Below, in pieces: positions 42,505-51,500 of a stretch of DNA of 64,000 nucleotides. How positions within the stretch are numbered: position 1 is the stretch's first letter; every line of letters starts with the position of its first letter. The position numbers and the translations under genes are program-made. Origin of the DNA: Butyrivibrio fibrisolvens (GTDB lineage Bacteria > Bacillota > Clostridia > Lachnospirales > Lachnospiraceae); NCBI RefSeq assembly GCF_037113525.1, contig NZ_CP146963.1:2480001-2544000 (forward strand), in the 5' to 3' direction. Under the pieces are notes generated by a model. It saw only the letters and a list, made by a program, of their open reading frames with translations, made no database searches and had not been told where the DNA came from.

Positions 42505-42631
42505 GCATTCTTGAACATATAGTTCAAGAATGCAGCAATAGAGCCAATTGAGTTCGACTTCGTCGAAGGCTCTATTGCCAACCGATTCATCAAATTACGA
42601 AACACGCAGTAAATGCGCGTTTCTGTAATTT
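42505..42631 (-). repeat. three consecutive hairpins in the sensor-kinase leader
   Basis: Hairpin 1: GCATTCTTGAAC/GTTCAAGAATGC, 12 perfect pairs. Hairpin 2: GCAATAGAGCC/GGCTCTATTGC with an inner TTCGAC/GTCGAA. Hairpin 3: AAATTACgAAAC/GTTTctGTAATTT. They lie between the riboswitch terminator and the kinase start. None has a T run. They could protect or regulate the long leader, or be a small inserted repeat. Confidence 0.6.
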
Positions 42632-42708
42632 ACATTCAAGAAATCATGCTATTATGAGAATTACTGGATTTAATCCTATGTCAAAAAATATGCCCAGAAA
42701 TGAGCATC

Positions 42709-42738
42709 AAAAAACCGCCTGCGGAATATGCAGACGGT
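42709..42738 (-). terminator. riboswitch expression-platform terminator
   Basis: CCGTCTGC/GCAGGCGG followed on the minus strand by TTTTTTG, about 20 bases after the aptamer. It is about 320 bases before the kinase start, so it decides whether the kinase is transcribed. Confidence 0.8.
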
Positions 42739-42744
42739 GGAAAA

Positions 42745-42840
42745 ACTTTAAGTACAGTGCAACTGGCTGCCATTTTACAGGCCCTATAGCTTTGCGTCAT
42801 AAGCTTTCGCTTATTTTGCTAAGATTATCTCGTGGATTCA
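42745..42840 (-). ncRNA. c-di-GMP-I (GEMM-I) riboswitch aptamer
   Basis: On the minus strand the diagnostic core is present: GCAAA, then ATAAGC-GAAA-GCTTAT (stem with GNRA tetraloop), then GACGCAAAGC, then TATAGGGCCT leading to ATGGCAGCCAGTTGC (tetraloop receptor side). This order and these invariant bases match the GEMM-I consensus that binds cyclic di-GMP. It is in the leader of the hybrid sensor kinase, right behind a gene for a diguanylate cyclase, the enzyme that makes the ligand. Confidence 0.88.
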
Positions 42841-42849
42841 ACGTAGTAA

Positions 42850-42878
42850 AATATAACAGATTATTCTCAAAAAAGCAA
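42850..42878 (-). promoter_or_regulatory. promoter of the riboswitch-kinase transcript
   Basis: TTGCTT (42873-42878) and TATATT (42850-42855) separated by 17 bases, just upstream of the aptamer. It lies 90 bases beyond the stop codon of the diguanylate cyclase gene, so the kinase has its own promoter. Confidence 0.65.
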
Positions 42879-42964
42879 CACCATTTTTTAAAAAACATGA
42901 AAATTTCGCACTTTTTTCTTTGTGAATAATTCACAAAAAAATGACCACTGGTTTTCCCGGTTTC

Positions 42965-44725
42965 TTATTCCTTATCGGAAGTTCCAAAGTAAACGCAATC
43001 TCTTCCTGCTTTTTTGGCTTGATAAAGAGCCTTATCAACTCTTCTGTAAAGATCAAGAACGGTGTCTGTCGGAACCATCTCAACTATACCAATAGATACA
43101 GTAAGCTTTGGTACAGGATCATAACTTACTTCTGAAATATCTTTTCTTATCGTCTCAGCAAGATCAAGCGCCATTGTCTTTGTAATGTGGCGTGCAACGA
43201 TCATAAACTCTTCGCCGCCCCATCTTCCTGACATGCAGTCTTCATGCATGTGTTTCTTAAGAACTGACGCGACTTTCCTAAGTACTTTATCGCCTGTTTC
43301 ATGACCATATGTATCATTAACCCGTTTGAAATAGTCTATATCCATGAGAAATACATATATTGGATCATTGTCGCACTTGCTTTCTTCAACGAAGTCTTCC
43401 ATAACTTCTTCTATTCTGCGCCTATTGTTCATCCTTGTAAGATCATCTGTCAGTGCTTTCTTTGCAAGAGAATGATTTAGTTTTTCAAGTTCTCCTGTAG
43501 TAGCCTGAATAAAGTTTACCAGTCGCTCAACCATGGATATTTCGCCACTCATCCTCTTTTCTATGAGTCTTGGAAGAGCCATTACAGGTATACCAACAGG
43601 CGATTTTTCTCTCATTCCGATAGCAATTAATGTTGCGTTGTGAACATAGATCTTAGTGCCTATCCTTAGGTATTCACCAAAAGTATAAAAACCTGAGGTG
43701 TGGGCAACCTTGTCAAAAGGAGAAATCTCAATATCGATGTCATCTCCCCAGAATCCTTTTCTGGTCATGCAGGAATACAGAAAGATTCCCTGAGGCTGAA
43801 ATAGTCTTATCCTGTCCTGTGCTTCATAAACATTATCAAGGATTGCTCCGGGATCGCCGTATCCAAGTCTTACTGTATCTCCGTTATTTAATTCGCCTCC
43901 AAGGATCAGTGTTCCATCCGGTGTACATTTAAGTGGTATTCTGGCTACATCTACTCCATATTCCCTGTACATAAGAGGGAATTCAAGAGCATTTCTGGAA
44001 AAAGAGCTGTCGTTTTGGATCTTCAAATACTTTTTGTATACATTAAATGCCGGTTCTCCATCAAGCTCATAAAGTCTGTCAGATTCTATTCTTGTAACGG
44101 TCATTGAGTGACCAAGCTCTTTCCAGCCAAGGGCGTAGGAAATATTGATATGAAAATCTTCGCCCGAATAGATAACGCAGAGTATACCATAAACCGATAT
44201 GCCTTCTTCGTTAAAAACAAAGGTGTCGCTGTCGTATTCGTATTTGCCGGCAGCAGCGCCAAAAACAGCCACGGATTCGTTACATAGTTCAAGAGCATCA
44301 AAAAACTTTTGAACGTGAAGTCCGGCATGCGTGGGAAAAAGGACTTCTACAGCCTTTGCATCAGGTATAGAGTCCACTTTTTCCTTCATAAGGATGCCGT
44401 TATCATATTCGCTCTTATCACGGCAATCAAATATAATTGTTTCGACTTTGGTATTTTCAAAGAAAGACAGCGTAAGCTGAATAGAACGGTCTGTAAGGTG
44501 TCCGTCCTTGATCTCACCGCAGGAACTGGTACCGGCGACTATGATCCCCGGGAACAATTCCTTTAGATAAGATACCATTTCCATGGCTTTATCAAGCTGA
44601 GTACAGCCATAGTATATATGTGCAACCGGTAGCCAGTCTTTGTGCTCCGCAGCAAATTTTCTGGCATCAAGAAATACATTATCCGCTTTGCGTTCGCTAG
44701 CGATTTCATATAGAAACTGTTTCAT
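42965..44725 (-). CDS. FIST-domain diguanylate cyclase
   Basis: A 586-residue cytoplasmic protein. Residues about 30-370 are FIST N and C sensory domains (CTQLDKAMEMVSYLKELFPG; LDGEPAFNVYKKYL). Residues about 425-586 are a GGDEF cyclase with an intact active site (GRWGGEEFMIVARH) and substrate Asp in FLMDIDYFKRVND. The inhibitory RxxD site upstream of GGEEF is absent, so the enzyme should not be product-inhibited there. It makes c-di-GMP, probably in response to a small ligand such as an amino acid. The next gene downstream is controlled by a c-di-GMP riboswitch. Confidence 0.88.
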   Translation of the reverse strand: MKQFLYEIASERKADNVFLDARKFAAEHKDWLPVAHIYYGCTQLDKAMEMVSYLKELFPGIIVAGTSSCGEIKDGHLTDRSIQLTLSFFENTKVETIIFDCRDKSEYDNGILMKEKVDSIPDAKAVEVLFPTHAGLHVQKFFDALELCNESVAVFGAAAGKYEYDSDTFVFNEEGISVYGILCVIYSGEDFHINISYALGWKELGHSMTVTRIESDRLYELDGEPAFNVYKKYLKIQNDSSFSRNALEFPLMYREYGVDVARIPLKCTPDGTLILGGELNNGDTVRLGYGDPGAILDNVYEAQDRIRLFQPQGIFLYSCMTRKGFWGDDIDIEISPFDKVAHTSGFYTFGEYLRIGTKIYVHNATLIAIGMREKSPVGIPVMALPRLIEKRMSGEISMVERLVNFIQATTGELEKLNHSLAKKALTDDLTRMNNRRRIEEVMEDFVEESKCDNDPIYVFLMDIDYFKRVNDTYGHETGDKVLRKVASVLKKHMHEDCMSGRWGGEEFMIVARHITKTMALDLAETIRKDISEVSYDPVPKLTVSIGIVEMVPTDTVLDLYRRVDKALYQAKKAGRDCVYFGTSDKE

Positions 44726-44762
44726 ACTTCCCCCAAGGGCAAAAAGAAAATCAGATCCCCTA

Positions 44763-45506
44763 TTACTCCTCTGTATAATCTATATCTTCGATGTTATTAC
44801 CTGTCATGCGAATGGCTTCAATGATCTCATCTACGCTCATGCCGCTTTCCTCAGCAAGCTCTTCAACTGTTACGCTTCTGCGAAGCTCTTTTGCAAGCTC
44901 AGCTGCCTTATCAGCAACCTTCTGAACATGCTTTACAGCCTTTTGTCCCCTTGCATCCTCATCAAGGCTGTCTGAAATAAGCTCTTCCATAGCATCCATG
45001 ATCATCTTTGTAAGGAAGGCTTCTGCTTCTTCAGGCTTTTCAATAGCTCCGAGCATTGTAACGCCTGATGTAAGTACAAGATTGCCTTCTCCGATAAGGT
45101 CTTCAATATAAACGCCCTGATCTACGTACATCTTGGCAATATCCGGAACTGAAGGAAGGTAGATCTCGATAAGACGGTTCTGAGCTGACTTATCGCCTGA
45201 CATAGCTGAAATGGTGATGCCGATCTTCTCATTTTCAGAAACTTCAGGAAGCTCTTTTAATGACTCCTCATAGTCCTTGAGATAGTTGTGTTCTTCTTCT
45301 GAAAGGAACTCTTCAGGATCAGCAGGTGTGCCGATACCGATTCCATGCTTTTTAAGATAGTCGTATACAAGGGTAAGCTGATCATCTGAAAGCGAAAGTG
45401 CTTCAAAAGCTTCTTTTACCTGGTCTTCTGATACGATACCCTTCTGCTCTCTACCAAGTTTAGTTACATCCGCAAGGAGCGCAGCAAATTCTTTTTCTTT
45501 ATCCAT
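44763..45506 (-). CDS. degenerate sigma-70-like protein
   Basis: A 247-residue protein. Residues about 5-60 resemble sigma region 1.1 (KLGREQKGIVSEDQVKEAF; LVYDYLKKHGIGI), about 110-150 resemble region 2.1-2.2 (AQNRLIEIYLPSVPDIAKMY, IEDLIGEGNLVL) and 205-240 resemble region 3 (RSVTVEELAEESGMSVDEII). Promoter-reading regions 2.4 and 4 are not seen, so it may compete for RNA polymerase instead of starting transcription. The ATG at 45506 follows GAGG by six bases; a 24-codon upstream extension is rejected. It lies just upstream of the FIST-GGDEF gene. Confidence 0.65.
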   Translation of the reverse strand: MDKEKEFAALLADVTKLGREQKGIVSEDQVKEAFEALSLSDDQLTLVYDYLKKHGIGIGTPADPEEFLSEEEHNYLKDYEESLKELPEVSENEKIGITISAMSGDKSAQNRLIEIYLPSVPDIAKMYVDQGVYIEDLIGEGNLVLTSGVTMLGAIEKPEEAEAFLTKMIMDAMEELISDSLDEDARGQKAVKHVQKVADKAAELAKELRRSVTVEELAEESGMSVDEIIEAIRMTGNNIEDIDYTEE

Positions 45507-45592
45507 TGTAATCCTCTTTATAATTAAACTTCCCACTTGCACTGACCAGGATCCCGATAACAGGATCCGCCAAAACAAGTGGGAATTATTAT

Positions 45593-46528
45593 TTACTTAT
45601 CTACGTGAACGTGCGTGAACAGGTGATCCTGACAGTATTCATGTGCACCCTTACACTTTGAGCAAAATCTGAACTCAAGATTAGGATCATCTATCTCTGT
45701 ACGGCCACAAACTGCACATTTGTGGTGTGCTGAGCCTGGTGCTACCATACGTGATGCCTTCTTGGCGCTTTCTACGTTGTGCTTGAACTCGGTTCTTCTC
45801 TTGACTTCGGAGGGTTTGTATCTGCTTGCACCGCGAGCCAGCTTACTTGAACGGTCTCCGAAGAAGAAAACAAAGAATGGTATAAGCGAAGCAAGTATAA
45901 CTACGATTCCAAACAGGTTGCCTGCCATAATGTACTTACCAATGCTGTATACGTAAATTGCAGCATAAGCAATTCCAAGCCACTTCATCTGAATCGGGAT
46001 TATAAACATAAGAAGTACTGTTGCATCCGGGAATGTAGCTGCATAAGCAAAGAATATGGACATTGTTACATAATACGGAAGCGTGAAGGAGCCGATCAAA
46101 AGACCAACATACTGGCCTAATACATCAACTTCAACACCAACAGCTGAACCATATATCATATAGCCAAAGTACAAAAGGAATCCTGCGATAATAGTACCCA
46201 AAAAGCCTAAAAGCAGGTACATATTGTACTTAAAGGATCCCCAAACATTCTCCATCATTCTACCTATAGGGAGATAAAAAAGAATAATTGAGATGGCATA
46301 TAACATGAAATTCTCCTGAAGCGGAATAAGTATCCATGTTATAAGTCTCCACACCTGTCCATGAAGGATCTTATACGGATCAAAGCTTATATAGTTGTAA
46401 ACAAAGGCAGGATCTGCATTTGAACCAAGTAAACATACCGCATATCCTACGGCATAGACGATCATAAGCTTTATAGTAAGATCTCTGATGGCATATTTAC
46501 CATATTTTCTTTCAAGTTTATTAAACAT
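45593..46528 (-). CDS. rhomboid-like membrane protein with C-terminal zinc ribbon
   Basis: A 311-residue protein with six to seven membrane helices. The N-terminal half has the rhomboid pattern (GQVWRLITWILIP near helix 1), but no GxSG serine or catalytic His is visible, so it is likely a pseudoprotease. The C-terminus holds a zinc-ribbon-like CAVCGRTEID, CSKCKGAHEYC and HLFTHVH. AGAGG precedes the ATG at 46528 by five bases. It lies 86 bases upstream of the sigma-like gene on the same strand. Confidence 0.65.
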   Translation of the reverse strand: MFNKLERKYGKYAIRDLTIKLMIVYAVGYAVCLLGSNADPAFVYNYISFDPYKILHGQVWRLITWILIPLQENFMLYAISIILFYLPIGRMMENVWGSFKYNMYLLLGFLGTIIAGFLLYFGYMIYGSAVGVEVDVLGQYVGLLIGSFTLPYYVTMSIFFAYAATFPDATVLLMFIIPIQMKWLGIAYAAIYVYSIGKYIMAGNLFGIVVILASLIPFFVFFFGDRSSKLARGASRYKPSEVKRRTEFKHNVESAKKASRMVAPGSAHHKCAVCGRTEIDDPNLEFRFCSKCKGAHEYCQDHLFTHVHVDK

Positions 46529-46857
46529 AGCAACCTCTTCGAATTTCTGTACAAGATATCGCGTATATTCTGCATAAATACACACGCTCAAAGCTACAAT
46601 TTAAGCGCAGTCGAAAGTCTATAAAACGTCCCACTGCGCTTCTTACACAAAAAATTTTAACATCGAAAAGGTTTTCTGTAAACGATTACAACAAAATTTT
46701 AGATATTATTCAGATTGCAATAATGAATAAGTGACAAAAACACTCATACAGAACTCTTTTAGTTACCATTTTACATTGAAAAAAAATGTTTCATGATTTA
46801 TAATCACTAAGAATGTTTAATGGAATTTCTATTTAATAAGAAATCATATTTGAATAT

Positions 46858-46983
46858 GAAATTACAAGTATGTGGCAGCACCAGTAAGATCGATAAGGAC
46901 GCTGCCCCTGTTTTTTGTAAAGGGCTATTACATAAATACTGACTGACACTATATTTTAGCCTATTTGTAATTTCATTTGGAGG
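46858..46983 (+). promoter_or_regulatory. structured leader of the giant activase gene
   Basis: A ten-base helix GAAATTACAA/TTGTAATTTC joins 46858-46867 to 46965-46974, directly before the GGAGG site. Inside it, GGCAGC (46874-46879) and GCTGCC (46901-46906) form a hairpin followed by CCTGTTTTTTG, which looks like a terminator. An alternative GCCC/GGGC pairing could open it. The arrangement suggests attenuation; no known riboswitch was recognised. The preceding 330 bases hold no gene. Confidence 0.45.
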
Positions 46984-46988
46984 TTTAG

Positions 46989-49900
46989 ATGATTGCAAAA
47001 GACTACACACTTGGTATTGACGTAGGATCAACAACTGTTAAGGTGGCTCTGCTTGATCCGGACCACGAGCTTATTTTTGCTGACTATAAGAGACACTACG
47101 CTAATATTCGCGAGACTCTTGCTGAGCTTGTCAAAGAGGCACAGGCTAAGGTTGGCAATGTTACAATTCATCCTGTTATCACTGGTTCAGGCGGTCTTAA
47201 TCTTGCCAAGCATCTTGGAGTTCCTTTTGTACAGGAGGTTGTTGCAGTATCAACAGCCCTTAAGGAGATTGCGCCCAAAACAGATGTAGCCATAGAGCTT
47301 GGCGGTGAGGATGCCAAGATCATATATTTCGAGGACGGTAATGTCGAGCAGCGTATGAACGGTATCTGCGCCGGCGGTACAGGTTCCTTTATAGACCAGA
47401 TGGCATCTCTTCTTCAGACAGATGCAGCCGGTCTTAATGAGTATGCAAAGAATTACAATTCTTTATATACTATCGCTGCAAGATGCGGTGTATTTGCAAA
47501 AACAGATATTCAGCCACTTATCAATGATGGTGCTACTAAGGAAGACCTTGCAGCTTCCATCTATCAGGCTGTTGTAAATCAGACTATTTCAGGTCTTGCC
47601 TGCGGTAAGCCTATTCGTGGCCATGTTGCATTCCTTGGCGGACCTCTTCACTTCCAGTCTGAGCTGAAAAAATCTTTTATCAGAACTTTAAAGCTTGATG
47701 ACGAGCATACTATCGATGTTGAGAATTCACATCTTTTTGCAGCAATGGGTAGTGCCATGAATGCTGACGAGAAGATTTCTTACGATATGAACGAGATGGT
47801 CTCAAGACTTTCTAAAGAGATCCATATGGAATTTGAGGTTGCCCGCATGGATCCTCTTTTCCCATCTCAGGAAGATTATGATGCCTTCAAGAAGCGTCAG
47901 GATCAGTACAAGGTCAAGACTTCTCTTCTTGATAACTACAAGGGTAATGCATTCCTTGGTATTGATGCAGGTTCTACTACTACAAAGTGTGCGCTTGTAT
48001 CTGAAAATGGTGATCTTCTCTATTCTTTCTATTCAAGTAACAATGGATCACCTCTTCAGACTGCGATCAGCTCACTTCAGGAGATATATAAGCTTATGCC
48101 GGAGGGTGTACGTATAGCCCGCTCCTGCTCTACAGGTTATGGCGAATCTCTTATGAAGTCCGCTTTCCAGCTTGATGACGGCGAAGTTGAGACTATCGCT
48201 CACTACAATGCTGCTGCATTCTTCGATCCTAAGGTTGACTGTATCCTTGATATCGGCGGCCAGGATATGAAGTGTATCCGTATTAAGAATAAGGCTGTTG
48301 ATTCTGTTCAACTCAATGAAGCTTGCTCTTCAGGCTGCGGATCTTTCATTGAGACTTTCGCCAAGTCTCTTAATTACAGCGTTCAGGACTTCGCTAAGGA
48401 AGCTCTTTTTGCTAAGCATCCTATCGATCTTGGTACTCGCTGTACTGTATTTATGAACTCTAAAGTTAAGCAGGCTCAGAAGGAAGGCGCCGGTGTCGAC
48501 GATATTTCTTCAGGTCTTGCATATTCAGTAATCAAGAACGCTCTTTTCAAGGTTATCAAGGTTTCTGATGCCAAGGAGCTTGGTAAGAACATCGTAGTAC
48601 AGGGTGGTACCTTCTACAACGATGCTGTTCTTCGTGCATTCGAGAAGATCGCAGGCGCTGAAGTTATCCGTCCTGATATCGCAGGTATCATGGGCGCTTT
48701 CGGTGCTGCTCTTATCGCAAGAAGCAGATTCATGCAGGATCCTTCTTACGAAACATCAATGCTTACTATTAATCAGATCAATACTCTTGAGTACTCAACT
48801 TCCATGGCTACCTGCCAGGGTTGTACCAACCACTGCCGTCTTACTGTCAACAAGTTCACAGGCGGAAGACAGCACATTTCAGGTAACCGCTGCGAAAGAG
48901 GTCTTGGTAAAGTCAAGAATGCTGATGGCATTCCTAACCTTTTCGACTGGAAATACAAAAGAGTATTCGGCTATCAGCCGCTTCCTGACAGCGAAGTTAC
49001 AAGAGGAACAGTCGGAATCCCGAGAGTTCTTAACATGTACGAGAACTATCCTTTCTGGCACACCTTCTTTACAAAGCTTGGTTATAAGGTAGTTCTGTCT
49101 CCAAGATCTTCACACCAGATCTATGAGATGGGTATTGAGTCCATCCCTTCAGAGTCAGAGTGCTATCCTGCCAAGATCAGTCATGGTCATGTAGAATGGC
49201 TCATTCACAAGGGTGTTGATTTTATCTTCTATCCGGGTCTTTTCTACGAGCGTGAGGAAGTTAAGGGCGCAACTAACCACTACAACTGCCCTATTGTTAC
49301 ATCATATTCTGAGAATATTAAAAATAACGTTGAAGCTATAACTACCGGTAAAGCTAAACTTAGAAATCCTTTCATGGCTTTCACTTCACTTGATACAATC
49401 CTTCAGTCTCTTACCAAGGAATTCACTGAGATTCCGAAAAAAGAGCTTGTTGAAGCTGCTACTCTTGCATGGGACGAGCTTTCAAAGTGCCGCGAGGATG
49501 TTAAGAAAAAAGGTGAAGAGACCCTTAAGTGGCTCGAAGACAACCACCGCCACGGTATCGTACTTGCAGGTCGTCCTTATCATATCGATCCTGAAATTAA
49601 TCATGGTATCCCGGATATGATCTGTTCTTATGGTGTTGCTGTCCTTACTGAGGATGCTATCTCACACCTTGGAACACCTGAAAGACCTCTTATCGTATCA
49701 GACCAGTGGATGTATCACTCAAGGCTTTATGCCGCAGCTTCTTACGTACGTACACGTGAAGATCTTGACCTTATCCAGCTTAACTCCTTTGGATGCGGTC
49801 TTGATGCTGTTACAACTGATCAGGTTGCTGATATCCTTAACGGTTCAGATAAGATCTATACATGTCTTAAGATTGACGAAGTAAATAACCTTGGTGCTGC

Positions 49901-51287
49901 AAGAATCCGTGTAAGATCACTTCTTGCTGCTATCCGTGTACGTGAAGAGGAAGGTAAGCACGCTACTGTTCGTGACTGTGCTAACCACAGAGTTCTTTTT
50001 ACAAAGGAAATGAAGGAAGAAGGATATACTCTTCTGTGTCCTCAGATGTCTCCTATCCACTTCGACATCTTAGAGACTGCGCTTCGTGCCTGCGGTTACA
50101 ATCTTATCGTCATGCAGAATGACAATATGCATGCTATCGATATGGGACTTAAATATGTTAATAATGATGCATGCTACCCTTCACTCTGGGTTGTAGGTCA
50201 GATCATGGATGAGCTCCATTCAGGCAAGTATGACCTTAACAAGACTGCGGTAGTTATGTCTCAAACAGGTGGTGGATGCCGTGCTACAAACTATGTAGGA
50301 TTTATAAGACGAGCTCTTAAAAAGGCCGGTATGGAGCAGATTCCTGTTATCTCATTTAACCTGTCCAAGCTTGAGTCTAACCCTGGCTTTAAGATTGACT
50401 TTGAGATGCTTAAGCGTGCCGCTTACGGCGCTGTATTTGGCGATATCATGATGAGATGTATCTATAGAATGCGTCCTTACGAGAAGGTTAAGGGTTCTGT
50501 AGAAGAGGTTCATCAGAAGTGGCTAGTGGCTTGCAGAGAATTTGTATCTAAAAAGAATATAAATGTTACAACTGATATGGCAAGATTCCAGAAGATGTGC
50601 CGTCTGATGGTTGAAGATTTTGATAACATCGAGATCACAGATGAGGTTAAGCCAAGAGTTGGTATCGTTGGAGAAATCCTTGTTAAGTTCGCTCCTGCTG
50701 CTAACAACCACCTTGTTGACCTTCTTGAATCAGAAGGTGCCGAGGCTGTAGTTCCTGATCTTCTAGACTTCATGCTCTACTGCTTCTACAACCAGATCTA
50801 CAAAGCTGAATACCTTGGAACAAGCAAGAAGACTGCCAAAGCTATGAAGGTTGCCATCTGGGCTCTTGAGAAGCTTCGCGGCGGTGCTACTAAGGCTCTT
50901 AAAGCATCCACGCACTTTGAAGCTCCTACAAGCATCTACAAGCTTGTAGAATATGCTAAGCCTATCGTAGATATCGGTAACCAGACAGGTGAAGGTTGGT
51001 TCCTTACAGGTGAGATGATCGAGCTGATCAAAGAAGGCGTTGGCAACATCGTCTGCACACAGCCATTCGGATGTCTTCCTAACCACGTAGTAGGTAAGGG
51101 CGTTATCAAGGAACTCAGAAGACATTATCCTGGTTCTAACATAGTTGCTATCGACTATGATCCGGGTGCTTCAGAAGTTAACCAGCTTAACAGAATCAAG
51201 CTTATGCTCTCTACTGCTAACAAGAAGGTATCGGATAAGAAACATGAAGATAAGACTTCCAGTGATAGTGAAAAGGTTGCTATCTGA
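46989..51287 (+). CDS. acyl-CoA dehydratase activase-related fusion protein (BadF/BcrA + HgdB-like)
   Basis: A 1432-residue protein. Two BadF/BadG/BcrA-type ASKHA ATPase domains occupy about 1-270 and 320-590 (GIDVGSTTVKVAL and GIDAGSTTTKCAL are their phosphate loops; GICAGGTGSF and ACSSGCGSF carry the bridging cysteines for a [4Fe-4S] cluster). A CQGCTNHCRL cluster follows near 620. The C-terminal 700 residues are DUF2229/HgdB-like dehydratase-type segments. Related stand-alone proteins activate 2-hydroxyacyl-CoA dehydratases by ATP-driven electron transfer. Fusions like this are widespread in Clostridia but have no proven substrate. GGAGG is five bases before the ATG. Confidence 0.85.
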   Translation: MIAKDYTLGIDVGSTTVKVALLDPDHELIFADYKRHYANIRETLAELVKEAQAKVGNVTIHPVITGSGGLNLAKHLGVPFVQEVVAVSTALKEIAPKTDVAIELGGEDAKIIYFEDGNVEQRMNGICAGGTGSFIDQMASLLQTDAAGLNEYAKNYNSLYTIAARCGVFAKTDIQPLINDGATKEDLAASIYQAVVNQTISGLACGKPIRGHVAFLGGPLHFQSELKKSFIRTLKLDDEHTIDVENSHLFAAMGSAMNADEKISYDMNEMVSRLSKEIHMEFEVARMDPLFPSQEDYDAFKKRQDQYKVKTSLLDNYKGNAFLGIDAGSTTTKCALVSENGDLLYSFYSSNNGSPLQTAISSLQEIYKLMPEGVRIARSCSTGYGESLMKSAFQLDDGEVETIAHYNAAAFFDPKVDCILDIGGQDMKCIRIKNKAVDSVQLNEACSSGCGSFIETFAKSLNYSVQDFAKEALFAKHPIDLGTRCTVFMNSKVKQAQKEGAGVDDISSGLAYSVIKNALFKVIKVSDAKELGKNIVVQGGTFYNDAVLRAFEKIAGAEVIRPDIAGIMGAFGAALIARSRFMQDPSYETSMLTINQINTLEYSTSMATCQGCTNHCRLTVNKFTGGRQHISGNRCERGLGKVKNADGIPNLFDWKYKRVFGYQPLPDSEVTRGTVGIPRVLNMYENYPFWHTFFTKLGYKVVLSPRSSHQIYEMGIESIPSESECYPAKISHGHVEWLIHKGVDFIFYPGLFYEREEVKGATNHYNCPIVTSYSENIKNNVEAITTGKAKLRNPFMAFTSLDTILQSLTKEFTEIPKKELVEAATLAWDELSKCREDVKKKGEETLKWLEDNHRHGIVLAGRPYHIDPEINHGIPDMICSYGVAVLTEDAISHLGTPERPLIVSDQWMYHSRLYAAASYVRTREDLDLIQLNSFGCGLDAVTTDQVADILNGSDKIYTCLKIDEVNNLGAARIRVRSLLAAIRVREEEGKHATVRDCANHRVLFTKEMKEEGYTLLCPQMSPIHFDILETALRACGYNLIVMQNDNMHAIDMGLKYVNNDACYPSLWVVGQIMDELHSGKYDLNKTAVVMSQTGGGCRATNYVGFIRRALKKAGMEQIPVISFNLSKLESNPGFKIDFEMLKRAAYGAVFGDIMMRCIYRMRPYEKVKGSVEEVHQKWLVACREFVSKKNINVTTDMARFQKMCRLMVEDFDNIEITDEVKPRVGIVGEILVKFAPAANNHLVDLLESEGAEAVVPDLLDFMLYCFYNQIYKAEYLGTSKKTAKAMKVAIWALEKLRGGATKALKASTHFEAPTSIYKLVEYAKPIVDIGNQTGEGWFLTGEMIELIKEGVGNIVCTQPFGCLPNHVVGKGVIKELRRHYPGSNIVAIDYDPGASEVNQLNRIKLMLSTANKKVSDKKHEDKTSSDSEKVAI

Positions 51288-51355
51288 TTAAATAATGATA
51301 TCTACGGGCACCCATGTGAATAGTGCTATCCATAGATATTTAGGATCTTAAAGAA

Positions 51356-51395
51356 AAAGGTTCTGCCGCATTTTTATTTGCGACAGAACCTTTAT
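51356..51395 (+). terminator. terminator of the activase gene
   Basis: AAAGGTTCTGcCGC/GCGaCAGAACCTTT followed by ATTTATATC on the plus strand, 70 bases after the stop. Confidence 0.75.
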
Positions 51396-51500
51396 TTATA
51401 TCTTTAAAGTTTAATTCTTTACTTAACTTCGAATCATCCCTTATGACTTCAAATAATAATGTCTTCTATTTTAGTGATCTTAAGTATTTCTTTAGGATTA

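Noticed and set aside
42654..42929. 91-residue plus-strand frame
   Set aside because: It lies over the c-di-GMP riboswitch and its terminator on the opposite strand and has no ribosome site.
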